NCBI GenBank assembly: GCA_037444185.1
Contig: JBBIMW010000002.1
Location: 59,830-123,829 of the forward strand
Direction: 5' to 3'
Origin: JAILZP01 sp037444185
GTDB taxonomy: Bacteria > Bacillota > Desulfotomaculia > Desulfotomaculales > Desulfocucumaceae
Length of the DNA stretch: 64,000 nucleotides
Shown here: positions 43,152 through 50,822 of the stretch, one piece after another
Numbering within the stretch: position 1 is the stretch's first letter
Layout of the letters: each line of letters begins with the position of its first letter
Program-made: the position numbers and the translations under genes
The notes under the pieces: model-generated
The model's input: the letters and a program-made list of their open reading frames with translations, nothing else
Told to the model about the DNA's origin: nothing
Database searches by the model: none

Positions 43152-43613
43152 CTAATCCCTGCCCAGCGAGCTCCTTACTTTACCTGGCGCCATCTGACCA
43201 TAAACCTGCTTCCCGACCACCACCACCGGCGCTAAAGCGCACGCGCCCACGCAGGCCACCCGCTCAAGGCTGTATTCATAGTCCTCGGTGGTGCCTCCGT
43301 GGCTTATGCCCAACTCCCGCTCAAAGGCCTCCAGCACCCGGGTGGCGCCTTTCACGTGACAGGCGGTGCCGTAGCAAACCTTTACTTCGTGCTTGCCGCG
43401 GCGTGTGAAATAAAACTGTGTATAAAACGTGGCCACGCCATAGACATGGCTTTCGGGCAAGCGTACAAAACCAGCTATCTCCTTCATTGATTCCTCGGGC
43501 AGATAGCCAAAGGTCTCCTGGGTATCCTGAAGTATTGGGATCAGTTCGTTGCCGGCTCCCTTATACCTGGAAAATATATTCTTTAGCCCTGCTTCCATTT
43601 CTTCCATAAGCAC
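43152..43613 (-). CDS. NuoE-like [2Fe-2S] subunit
   Basis: The 153-residue thioredoxin-fold protein binds [2Fe-2S] through C-Y-G-T-A-C-H-V and R-V-A-C-V-G-A-C-A-L-A-P. The N-terminal part is the usual helical NuoE region (L-P-I-L-Q-D-T-Q-E-T-F-G-Y-L-P). It forms the NADH-oxidising module with the NuoF-like protein. GTG 43613 has GGGAGGG 5 bases upstream; ATG 43607 is the alternative. The upstream gap to cooC2 holds a GTTGAAAAAGTCC fragment of a dispersed repeat. Confidence 0.88.
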   Translation of the reverse strand: MLMEEMEAGLKNIFSRYKGAGNELIPILQDTQETFGYLPEESMKEIAGFVRLPESHVYGVATFYTQFYFTRRGKHEVKVCYGTACHVKGATRVLEAFERELGISHGGTTEDYEYSLERVACVGACALAPVVVVGKQVYGQMAPGKVRSSLGRD

Positions 43614-43635
43614 GGGATCCCTCCCTCGTTTCTTT

Positions 43636-43670
43636 AGTTGAAAAAGTCCCTGGCTGCGCTGCGGCTGCGT
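43636..43670 (-). repeat. Fragment of MITE-like repeat
   Basis: TTGAAAAAGTCC followed by CTGCGCTGCGGCTGCG on the plus strand resembles the end of the element at 58314-58466 read in reverse (TTGAAAAAGTCC, then CTGCTGCGTTGCGGCGG). It lies in the short nuoE-cooC2 gap. Confidence 0.5.
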
Positions 43671-43684
43671 GGGGCAGCCGCCTT

Positions 43685-44461
43685 TCAGGAAAAGGGCGCG
43701 CCACCCGCTTCCCTCGAAATCTTTTCTTTTAGAGCTTCTATTTCAGCAGTAAAGCTTTTTCCGACATTCGAGGCGGCGGCCGGCGCCAGGGCGCTCCCCC
43801 AAATATCTTCATCGAATCCAATCAGCCCCAGCAGATGATCGGGACCAAAGCTGCCGGTTATAAACTCCCTTTCCCTGTCAAAGCGAATTTTGTTTCCCAC
43901 AACCTTTGTTTTCCTGATTCCCAGTTCGGCGGCCATTTGCATTATGTGGCGGGCGGTATTCACGCTGTTGCGGTTCGGCTCCACCACCACCAGCATCAAA
44001 TCCACCCCCCTGGCGGTGCCCCGGCTGAGATGCTCAATGCCCGCCCCCATATCCATAATGACCATTTCTCCACGATCCAGCAGGAGGGAGGAAACCAGCG
44101 CCTGAAGGAAAGTGTTTTCCCGGCAGTAGCAGTCCGACCCCCCTTTTTTAACCTCTCCCATGCGCAAAAACCTGATGTTTCCGAGGTGATAAGCGTATTG
44201 TTCCGGCACATCGTCCACCCGGGGATTCAGCAGATAAAAGGAACCGCTGCCACTTCTGGCACTGATCAGATCTTTCATCTCAGCTATTGGCTTAAGCCGG
44301 GAGGCAACCTCCTCCGGGATGCCTACGGCCGCAGCCAGACAGGCGTCCGGATCCCCGTCGATGGCGTAGACCAGTTGCTGTGTCCTGGCAAAAGACAGCA
44401 CCAGCGCTGCTGCAATGGTCGTTTTGCCCACTCCGCCTTTACCGGAAACAGCCAGTTTCAT
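43685..44461 (-). CDS. cooC: CooC-type nickel-insertion ATPase (copy 2)
   Basis: The 258-residue protein has deviant Walker A G-K-G-G-V-G-K-T-T, D-M-G-A-G-I-E-H-L-S-R-G and the Cys pair D-C-Y-C. It is distinct from copy 1 and lies directly after cdhA and cdhB, so it probably matures the C-cluster of the CODH subunit, while copy 1 sits with acsB1 and acsCD. Confidence 0.9.
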   Translation of the reverse strand: MKLAVSGKGGVGKTTIAAALVLSFARTQQLVYAIDGDPDACLAAAVGIPEEVASRLKPIAEMKDLISARSGSGSFYLLNPRVDDVPEQYAYHLGNIRFLRMGEVKKGGSDCYCRENTFLQALVSSLLLDRGEMVIMDMGAGIEHLSRGTARGVDLMLVVVEPNRNSVNTARHIMQMAAELGIRKTKVVGNKIRFDREREFITGSFGPDHLLGLIGFDEDIWGSALAPAAASNVGKSFTAEIEALKEKISREAGGAPFS

Positions 44462-44492
44462 TAAATCACCCCTGAAAAATTTTATGCGGTTA

Positions 44493-45044
44493 TTAAGACA
44501 GGGCCCTTATGATACCCTCAACATATTCTTGGAACCGCTCCACCTTTTGGAATACAGGAGCTGTGTAATCGGCGTGGGGGTGACCGGCGCTGCAGATAAC
44601 AAAGGTCTTGAGGTGAGGCGCATAGTGCTTCAGTGCGGACAGGCCGCCGGCCGCCAGATCGGCCCTGATTCCTGTTATTACCACCAGATCGTGGGGCCCC
44701 CAGCCCTTCACCCCGATCCAGTCCTTCATTTTCAGGAAGCGTATAATTTCAATTATATCGTAAACACAGTCTGGTTTTTTGCCGAGCTCCAGCATCTTTT
44801 TCTTTACGTGGGCCGTCACACAGGTGGGAATATTGATTGTCTCCACCAGCTTCAATACATAGTTGAGCAGCGGCCCTTCCTCCATCTGGACGGCCAGCGC
44901 CACCGGCCCGATAATATAAAGCGGGCTCCTGGCCTGATTGATTATCTCAGCCGCCTCCACCGGATCGGCGATAACCCTCGCGCTTTTCGTGCCCGTAAGA
45001 ACATTTACCGTATAATAAGGCACGGTCATGGTTTCCCTTGGCAT
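44493..45044 (-). CDS. cdhB: ACDS epsilon subunit CdhB
   Basis: The 183-residue protein matches the archaeal CODH/ACS epsilon family in length and pattern. A DHS-like Rossmann fold has Y-I-I-G-P-V-A, a central D-L-V-V-I-T-G-I-R and a C-terminal A-G-H-P-H-A-D-Y-T. In methanogens it binds the CdhA alpha subunit and may help ferredoxin or FAD interaction. GGGAGG lies 9 bases before the ATG. Bacterial acsA-type systems lack this protein, so the pair cdhA-cdhB marks an archaeal-type CODH. Confidence 0.85.
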   Translation of the reverse strand: MPRETMTVPYYTVNVLTGTKSARVIADPVEAAEIINQARSPLYIIGPVALAVQMEEGPLLNYVLKLVETINIPTCVTAHVKKKMLELGKKPDCVYDIIEIIRFLKMKDWIGVKGWGPHDLVVITGIRADLAAGGLSALKHYAPHLKTFVICSAGHPHADYTAPVFQKVERFQEYVEGIIRALS

Positions 45045-45085
45045 TGGCAGTAACCTCCCTCACAGGTTTTTTTATGACAGCTTTT

Positions 45086-47386
45086 CTACTTCACTGTGGC
45101 GGAAATGGGCACCTTGGTATCATAAGTGCCTATGATGGTGGGCAGGGACAAGGTGGCCTTGGGCTTCCAGCCCACTCCCTTGAGGTAGGCCAGCACCTCT
45201 TTTTTGTAGACCAGGGGGATGTCCCGCTCACTGCGAACAAAATTCTGTAGATCATCGGGAAGGGTGCCCATATATTCTCTGTATATGGAAATATAATGAT
45301 GCAGCTTGAGGGCCCGGCCCATGGGGGTGTCATTGCGCCTCAGGCACTGCTTGATAATGGTAATCAGAGCCCTTTCCCTGCTTTCCACCACGATTGCCAT
45401 ATGCTCCGGCGTAGGCTCCTGGGTGTCCACCAGTTGCTCGGTCCGTCCGTCGATTACCGTCCAGTCGTCCTGTTCCTTCTTGCTTATGAACAGCCTTTTA
45501 TATTTGGCGCCGTGGGGACCAAGTACCAGCGGAATTCCCCACCGGTTGGCCCCGGTGCCTATGGCGAGGGCTTTCTGGGAATACGGGCCCCAAACCACTG
45601 CGCAGGCGCCCACCCGGTTGAGGATATAATCGGCGATCAGCTCGAAGTTGGCCCGGATGGGCAGGGTGGCAAAGATGTTGGCCACTTTGATGGCGGCGCC
45701 CACCACGTGGGAATTGGCCACACAGGAGCCGACATTGATTATTCCGCCGGCGTCGAATGTGGGCGGATATTTTTCATAAATGGTCTTTCCGTCTGCGTCC
45801 TTGTGCATGGCGGCGGCCATGGCCGAACAGCCGGAAAGGCAGACTATATATTTGCGCCGCGCCAGTTCCTCCGCCATCCAGGCCACTTCGGTAATTTCAT
45901 TGGGATAGTTGGAGCAGCCGGCAAAGAGCACTATTCCCGGAATGGTGCCCAGCACAATGGGAGAGCCCACCTTTCTGATTTCCACATCCTGAATCGGACC
46001 ACGGCCGGCCCTGATTTTGTATTTTTCCTCGGATGCCGCAGCCGACATCATTTTCAAAATAGGGATGTTGAATGAGCAGGCCTCCTCGCATTTCCCGCAG
46101 CCAATGCAATTCAGGAACAGCTTGTACAAGGGCTCCAGATTTCCTTCGGCCGCCTGGGCGACAGCCACATTGACAGGCAGCAGATTGGCGCAGGCCTGGT
46201 TGCATTTCTCACATCTCTTTCTGCACCTGCCGGCCATTTCAACGGCCTGCTCCTTGGTCAGCAAAGACTTGTTGCGCACGGGGGCAAGTTCCAGCGCCGT
46301 CCGCACCGCAACCTCCGCCGCCTTATCAGGATCGAGAATGAGTACCTGTTTTTTGTCCTCGGTGATCATCTTGACGATGGCATCCATTTCTTTTTCGGTG
46401 ACGTTGTCCAGGCCGTAGCAGATTTTATCGGACCAGGCGATGAGCGCCGCTCCGGTTTCTCTGGCAATGGCCGGGATGTCGGCCAGCACGCACTGCTCGT
46501 CAGTCACAATCACATCCGCCAGGCCGGTTTTCAGAAAGAAACGCTGCTGTGACAGAGGGCCGACCACTTTGGCGCCTACGTTGTATCTGGTGGTGTCCAG
46601 GGCGGTACAGCAAATTCCCGCCAGTTCCACCTTGTCCAATAATTCGTTTTTGCGTAGGTAATCGGTGATGGCGTTGGCGGAGGCGGCATTGTGTCCCACC
46701 ACCACAATCACCGGCTTTTTATGATCCACCGTGCTCCAGCCTATGTCCACCAGGGGAGTTTCGGCCACGGAGGTGGGGTATCCGAATCCCACAATTTGGG
46801 CAATATCGCAAACTTCCAGGGCCACGTGGTCCAGCATGCCGGCGTGCATGGCCTTGGATTCATAGTCCATGTGATTGCCTTCCTGCCCCATATGGGTGGA
46901 GGAGACCAGGTGAATTAACTCCCTTTCCACGTATTCGAAGGCCTTTCTTAGATCGCCCAGGGTCTCCGGCTTCAAGCCGATCACTGTTCTGATAATGGGG
47001 GCTTCCACATTGACCTGGCCACCCAGATCAATCCGGTAGTCCTCGCCGTGTTTTTCAATCAGATAATCCACCAGGTGCCGCGCGTGGGCGCCATGGCAAG
47101 CAGCCCCCATGTAGCATTGTATCAAAACCATCCTGGCCTGCTGGGCGGACATGTCTATTCCACAGGCGCCCTTGCGGTCTTCGGTCAGATCGCATTTGCC
47201 GTAGGTGCACAAACAGCATAGATCACAGAAAGGCGCGTAAAAAGGCTGGTATGTCTTAAGCAAACGGAAGTCCCAATTTCTCAGGTCTGTCATATTGGGC
47301 ATCGGTGTGGGGCCCACCGCTTCCCATTTGTCTTCGGCTCTGATGATCTCATTAATCGCATTTCTTGCCTTTTCTGCTTTGCTCAT
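45086..47386 (-). CDS. cdhA: Carbon monoxide dehydrogenase, archaeal CdhA-type
   Basis: 766 residues from ATG 47386 (GGGAGG 8 bases upstream). This is longer than bacterial CooS/AcsA (about 630-670), because of an insert with two extra ferredoxin clusters typical of CdhA. The insert reads C-R-K-R-C-E-K-C-N-Q-A-C, then C-I-G-C-G-K-C-E-E-A-C. The B/D-cluster region is C-D-L-C-C-L-C-T-Y-G-K-C. C-cluster ligand regions G-C-S-N-Y-P-N, S-G-C-S-A-M and G-S-C-V-A-N-S-H are intact. It interconverts CO2 and CO/acetyl carbonyl with ferredoxin. It is the only CODH catalytic subunit in the window and heads the C1 block. Confidence 0.93.
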   Translation of the reverse strand: MSKAEKARNAINEIIRAEDKWEAVGPTPMPNMTDLRNWDFRLLKTYQPFYAPFCDLCCLCTYGKCDLTEDRKGACGIDMSAQQARMVLIQCYMGAACHGAHARHLVDYLIEKHGEDYRIDLGGQVNVEAPIIRTVIGLKPETLGDLRKAFEYVERELIHLVSSTHMGQEGNHMDYESKAMHAGMLDHVALEVCDIAQIVGFGYPTSVAETPLVDIGWSTVDHKKPVIVVVGHNAASANAITDYLRKNELLDKVELAGICCTALDTTRYNVGAKVVGPLSQQRFFLKTGLADVIVTDEQCVLADIPAIARETGAALIAWSDKICYGLDNVTEKEMDAIVKMITEDKKQVLILDPDKAAEVAVRTALELAPVRNKSLLTKEQAVEMAGRCRKRCEKCNQACANLLPVNVAVAQAAEGNLEPLYKLFLNCIGCGKCEEACSFNIPILKMMSAAASEEKYKIRAGRGPIQDVEIRKVGSPIVLGTIPGIVLFAGCSNYPNEITEVAWMAEELARRKYIVCLSGCSAMAAAMHKDADGKTIYEKYPPTFDAGGIINVGSCVANSHVVGAAIKVANIFATLPIRANFELIADYILNRVGACAVVWGPYSQKALAIGTGANRWGIPLVLGPHGAKYKRLFISKKEQDDWTVIDGRTEQLVDTQEPTPEHMAIVVESRERALITIIKQCLRRNDTPMGRALKLHHYISIYREYMGTLPDDLQNFVRSERDIPLVYKKEVLAYLKGVGWKPKATLSLPTIIGTYDTKVPISATVK

Positions 47387-47614
47387 CACTACTACCTCCC
47401 AATTGAAGCATTTTTCGCCCGGGCTGCCACACAGGCTTGTTTCTTAAGGACTCCACAAAAAAGCACTGGCAGCGGAATATTTTTTGGGTCGTGCATAATC
47501 ATTTGAATTCTCTACTGGCGCTTAACAAACACCCGGCGGTTGATCTGCCAAAACGTCCAGTGCCGGACCCCTCCCCCTCTCTCCTTAGAATCACCAGCCT
47601 CTCCCGAAAACTTT

Positions 47615-47875
47615 TTACCGGGTCCCCTCCCAAGCCGTCCGTCCGATAGCAGTATTAACGAAAACATTTAAAACATCCTTTAGCTCTTCTACCATAACCA
47701 AAGAAAATCCTTCCTTCTCCGATGCCAGTTCCAGTTATTCTTTTAATTTTTTAAATGGTGTAGTTCGACGCAGAAAAATAAAAACCCTTTTAATAAACAA
47801 AAAATATTCTGAACCTATGACAATAATCAGTCCAGAATTATCTTTAAATATCAGCGTTTTTAAATATTCAAACAT
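47615..47875 (-). pseudogene. Small AT-rich gene broken by a stop codon
   Basis: One frame of 86 codons from ATG 47875 to TAA 47615 is interrupted at codon 47 by TAA (47737-47735). The first part is M-F-E-Y-L-K-T-L-I-F-K-D, a hydrophobic stretch and F-K-K-L-K-E; the second is L-E-L-A-S-E-K-E-G-F and M-V-E-E-L-K-D-V-L-N-V-F-V-N-T-A. Both parts read like one helical protein, and a single GAA-to-TAA change would explain the break. Base composition is much more AT-rich than the neighbours. No family was recognised. The rest of the interval (47387-47614) shows no gene and should hold the cdh promoter. Confidence 0.4.
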
Positions 47876-47903
47876 TTGGTATCATACTGTGGCGCCCTGA
47901 TTT

Positions 47904-49058
47904 TCAGGTGAAAAACAGATACCTCTTCTTTAGTATTTTGTACTGCACCACCATAGCCGCGGCGAAGATCGCCAAACCCAGCAATCCCGCCAGTTTCATA
48001 ACAGAAATGGCGGTGTTCAGCTCCTCTATCTGCCCTTCCCGGATTTCTATCTCCTTTTCCACCTTCTGTTTGTCCCTGGCCAGGCGGAACTTTTCCTCCT
48101 GCACCAGTATTTTTTCATTTTCAAGCCTGGCTGCGGCATCCACTGCATCGGCGTAAGCGGCGCTAAGTTCCCTGACCCTTTGGGCCAGCACATAAATTTC
48201 AGTGCGGCCCTCCGCCGGACGCAGGGCGTTCCACAGCACCAGCCCTTTGGCTTCAGCCATGTTTATACCGTAAAGGTAGCCGATGGTGGGCGCCAGGTCT
48301 TTTAGGCAGACGGGCGGCAGCCTGGACCCGGCAAGAAAGTCGCTGCCCTTTGCTATTAACGGCGGCCTGCCCGTGGTTCCCGCCACCACCAGCATGGTGG
48401 AGTCGTAAACCCCGTCTGTTTGCAGCATTCGTAAAAATTTGCCCACCTCATTGTCGGCGGATGTCACTGACGAATTATACCGGGTTTCGTCAGCGCCCCT
48501 TTGATGAGCACCCGGCCCGGTCAGCACGGCCACGGTCAAAAAGGGCTTCTTGCTTCTTATCACTTCAATGGCCCCATTGAGTATCTCCCCGTCACCTTGA
48601 AAAGGGCCGGATTTTTTGAAACTGACTTCGCTTCCGGACTTCTCCATGTATCCGGTGCCATCCACCAGGGCTGTCTTGATCCCCTTTTCCTCCATGCGGG
48701 ACAATATGCTTTTGTACCCCGGCGCCGGGTTTTCCCCGTCGAACTTGTGATCGGAAGGATCTGTTCCGCTGAGCAGGGTGTACAGCCTGGCTGCGGTGTT
48801 GTCCGGCGGCATGGTGCTGACCCTGTCGGCCCTGATTCCGGCCATACCCAGCCCGTTGATGTTAGGAGTCCTGCCGGCGCTGACGGATTCCGCCTGCAGC
48901 CCGTCTATAACAATCATTACAATCTGCCTGCTTTTAGGCGGCGGCTCAGGCTTAACCTCGTTCAATATCTGAGGCAGGGCCGGCGCCGGCGGCGGGGCCA
49001 TGAACAATGCCGCCAGTAGACAGAGGGCCGCACAGCACATCCTGATTATGGCAGCCAT
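47904..49058 (-). CDS. Exported alkaline-phosphatase-superfamily protein with membrane tail
   Basis: 384 residues. Signal peptide about 1-28 (hydrophobic core then A-P-A-L-P). Then a type I phosphodiesterase/phosphatase-like fold: V-M-I-V-I-D-G-L-Q (metal-binding Asp near 51), S-T-M-P-P-D-N-T-A-A-R and L-S-G-T-D-P-S-D-H-K. A C-terminal coiled coil (about 290-350, rich in E, K, R, Q) and one membrane span (about 352-372) with a basic end follow. It probably faces outward, anchored at the C-terminus. Some later metal ligands of the superfamily (for example D-H-G) are not obvious, since the equivalent region reads V-V-A-G-T-T-G-R, so it may be catalytically degenerate. Confidence 0.72.
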   Translation of the reverse strand: MAAIIRMCCAALCLLAALFMAPPPAPALPQILNEVKPEPPPKSRQIVMIVIDGLQAESVSAGRTPNINGLGMAGIRADRVSTMPPDNTAARLYTLLSGTDPSDHKFDGENPAPGYKSILSRMEEKGIKTALVDGTGYMEKSGSEVSFKKSGPFQGDGEILNGAIEVIRSKKPFLTVAVLTGPGAHQRGADETRYNSSVTSADNEVGKFLRMLQTDGVYDSTMLVVAGTTGRPPLIAKGSDFLAGSRLPPVCLKDLAPTIGYLYGINMAEAKGLVLWNALRPAEGRTEIYVLAQRVRELSAAYADAVDAAARLENEKILVQEEKFRLARDKQKVEKEIEIREGQIEELNTAISVMKLAGLLGLAIFAAAMVVQYKILKKRYLFFT

Positions 49059-49212
49059 AATTGCAACCTCCCCGGTACATTATATTAATACTATAATGTG
49101 GAGGGGATTGCATTTATTACCATAGTGATTTATTTTTTCTTTTTCATGTATACCTTTGTACGGATCTGGAAAGAATGGTAATACTCCGCTTTGGTGAGTT
49201 CTATCTCTCCCC

Positions 49213-49241
49213 GTCCAGCGACGAAGCTGGACTTTTTTTTT
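49213..49241 (+). terminator. Strong intrinsic terminator without an assigned gene
   Basis: gtccagc and gctggac flank a 6-base loop, followed by nine Ts. No plus-strand gene precedes it; the nearest upstream gene is divergent. The interval 49059-49212 is AT-rich and shows no open frame, so a small RNA or a remnant is possible. Confidence 0.75.
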
Positions 49242-49329
49242 ATGTATAGGAAACTATTTATACTCCGGCAATGGTCGGGTAGTCTTCATGGTAGGAGCCG
49301 GAATCAGGAATGGTGCGGATGGTTTTGGA

Positions 49330-49358
49330 TTGCAAAGGGGTGGTCCTTTTGTTATAAT
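49330..49358 (+). promoter_or_regulatory. Promoter of tRNA-Pro
   Basis: TTGCAA (49330-49335), a 17-base spacer and TATAAT (49353-49358). The transcript would start about 10 bases before the tRNA. Confidence 0.8.
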
Positions 49359-49374
49359 AGCACTTGCGGTGACT

Positions 49375-49449
49375 CGGGATGTGGCGCAGTTTGGCTAGCG
49401 CGCCTGCCTTGGGAGCAGGAGGCCGGGGGTTCGAATCCCTCCATCCCGA
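49375..49449 (+). tRNA. tRNA-Pro (anticodon TGG)
   Basis: Acceptor arms CGGGATG and CATCCCG pair perfectly, the anticodon stem is CCTGC/GCAGG with loop CTTGGGA (anticodon TGG), and the T-loop is GGTTCGAATCC. The discriminator A at 49449 is followed by an encoded CCA (49450-49452). Confidence 0.95.
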
Positions 49450-49511
49450 CCAGTTGAATTAAATTCGGCCAAACGGTTTAAAACCATGCCGCTGTTTCCA
49501 CTGCAGACTGC

Positions 49512-49600
49512 TTAGGAGGGTGTCGCAAAACCCATTTATACGACATTAAACAGATACTCCTCCATGCCTGCTGTACTCGGCTTTGGGAATGGAGGCCCGC
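49512..49600 (+). repeat. Degenerate MITE-like repeat, copy 1
   Basis: TTAGGAGGGTGTCGCAAAAC, then CATTTATACGACATTAAACAG, resembles parts of 51877-51952 and 58314-58466. It lies between tRNA-Pro and an oxidoreductase gene. Its borders are uncertain. Confidence 0.45.
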
Positions 49601-49621
49601 CGCAGAAAACACTGCTTTGCC

Positions 49622-50743
49622 TCAGCTCTGTCGCGCCCCGCATGCACCTTGTCGGCGCCCGTACTTCTTTAAAAAGGGATGCAAAAGCCTGATGATGTCG
49701 ATATTGGTGTTGTAAACAACATGTTTCACCCCGGGCAGCCCGACAATGCCCACGATTCTGTCCAGGTCCCCGTTGCCCAGGGTGTTGAAGGCCTCCCTGA
49801 AGTTTTTCAGACGTTTTATTTTTTCGATAAGAGGCTTGGCCATCAGCTCGTAATCCAGGCCCCCGGCTATGGCCATGCCCGCCAGAACGCCGCTGGCCAT
49901 GCCCCAGACCAGGCCCAGGCCGATGAAGCTGTCGGTGAACCCCCCGCTGTTGCCCACCAAAAATATGTTGCCAATCCGCTGGCGTGCCGTGATGCCGCTG
50001 ACATGGGTCATTTCGAAGGTTTCAATTATTTCCGGAATTGTTTTTTTCCTTTCCAGCAGGGTGTTCCAATAATCATCCATTTCATCGTCTTTAATATCCG
50101 GCACGCTGAGCAAAAGCACGGCCCTTTGGCGGCTAAAGGGGGCAAGGTACGCGTAGCCGTGCCTGGCGAACTCCAGGTTGTAAAAAACCAGTGCCTCCCC
50201 GGGGTCGAACCTGCCGCTTATCACCGCAGCCCTGACCCGGGCATTGATCACAGTGTTGTAAATTTTCATCTCCCTGGCCGCGTCCACGCTGCCGCTGGCC
50301 ACCACGACGAAATCGTACTGGCCGGCCAACTCCGCGTAATTGGCGTGGATATCGAAATTGATTCCGGAACGGATCTTCCCCGCCAGCTGTACCTCGATGG
50401 ATTTCTCTCCCTGTCCGCGCTCCACCAGGTATCCCAGGTTTCCGCTTACTGACGCGGTGCGCCGGGGCGATATGATTTTAACCCTGCTCAGTCTGGCCAG
50501 AGGAGTTATTTTTATCCCGAAATTGTTGTGCAGATATTTGAGCTGGTCCTTCTGGGGACGGTGGAACATTTGCAACAGCACTCCCACATTGGGCGCCGCC
50601 AGCCCCACCCTGCCGCTGCGCTCGAAAATGTCGGGATATATGCCGTGCCTCTCCAATTCAAGGGCACAGGCCAGTCCGCCGGGACCGGCCCCGATGATGG
50701 CCACCCGCAAGTATTTCCTCCCCCTCCCGCTCAAATCCGCCAT
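49622..50743 (-). CDS. FAD-dependent oxidoreductase, geranylgeranyl-reductase-like (A)
   Basis: The 373-residue protein has an FAD-binding Rossmann start V-A-I-I-G-A-G-P-G-G-L-A-C-A-L-E-L and E-R near residue 41. A mid motif V-V-V-A-S-G-S and the second dinucleotide-binding region N-I-F-L-V-G-N-S-G-G-F-T-D follow. This is the layout of the geranylgeranyl reductase/monooxygenase superfamily. Substrate unknown. It is divergent from and clearly paralogous to the next gene; both end with a similar G-x-x-V-Y-N-T-N-x-D-x-x-x segment. Confidence 0.8.
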   Translation of the reverse strand: MADLSGRGRKYLRVAIIGAGPGGLACALELERHGIYPDIFERSGRVGLAAPNVGVLLQMFHRPQKDQLKYLHNNFGIKITPLARLSRVKIISPRRTASVSGNLGYLVERGQGEKSIEVQLAGKIRSGINFDIHANYAELAGQYDFVVVASGSVDAAREMKIYNTVINARVRAAVISGRFDPGEALVFYNLEFARHGYAYLAPFSRQRAVLLLSVPDIKDDEMDDYWNTLLERKKTIPEIIETFEMTHVSGITARQRIGNIFLVGNSGGFTDSFIGLGLVWGMASGVLAGMAIAGGLDYELMAKPLIEKIKRLKNFREAFNTLGNGDLDRIVGIVGLPGVKHVVYNTNIDIIRLLHPFLKKYGRRQGACGARQS

Positions 50744-50822
50744 CTGATCAATATTTTTATCCGGCCGGGGATATATTAACCGGTGACATAAAAACTTACA
50801 CTACAAAGGGGTCTGCACAATC

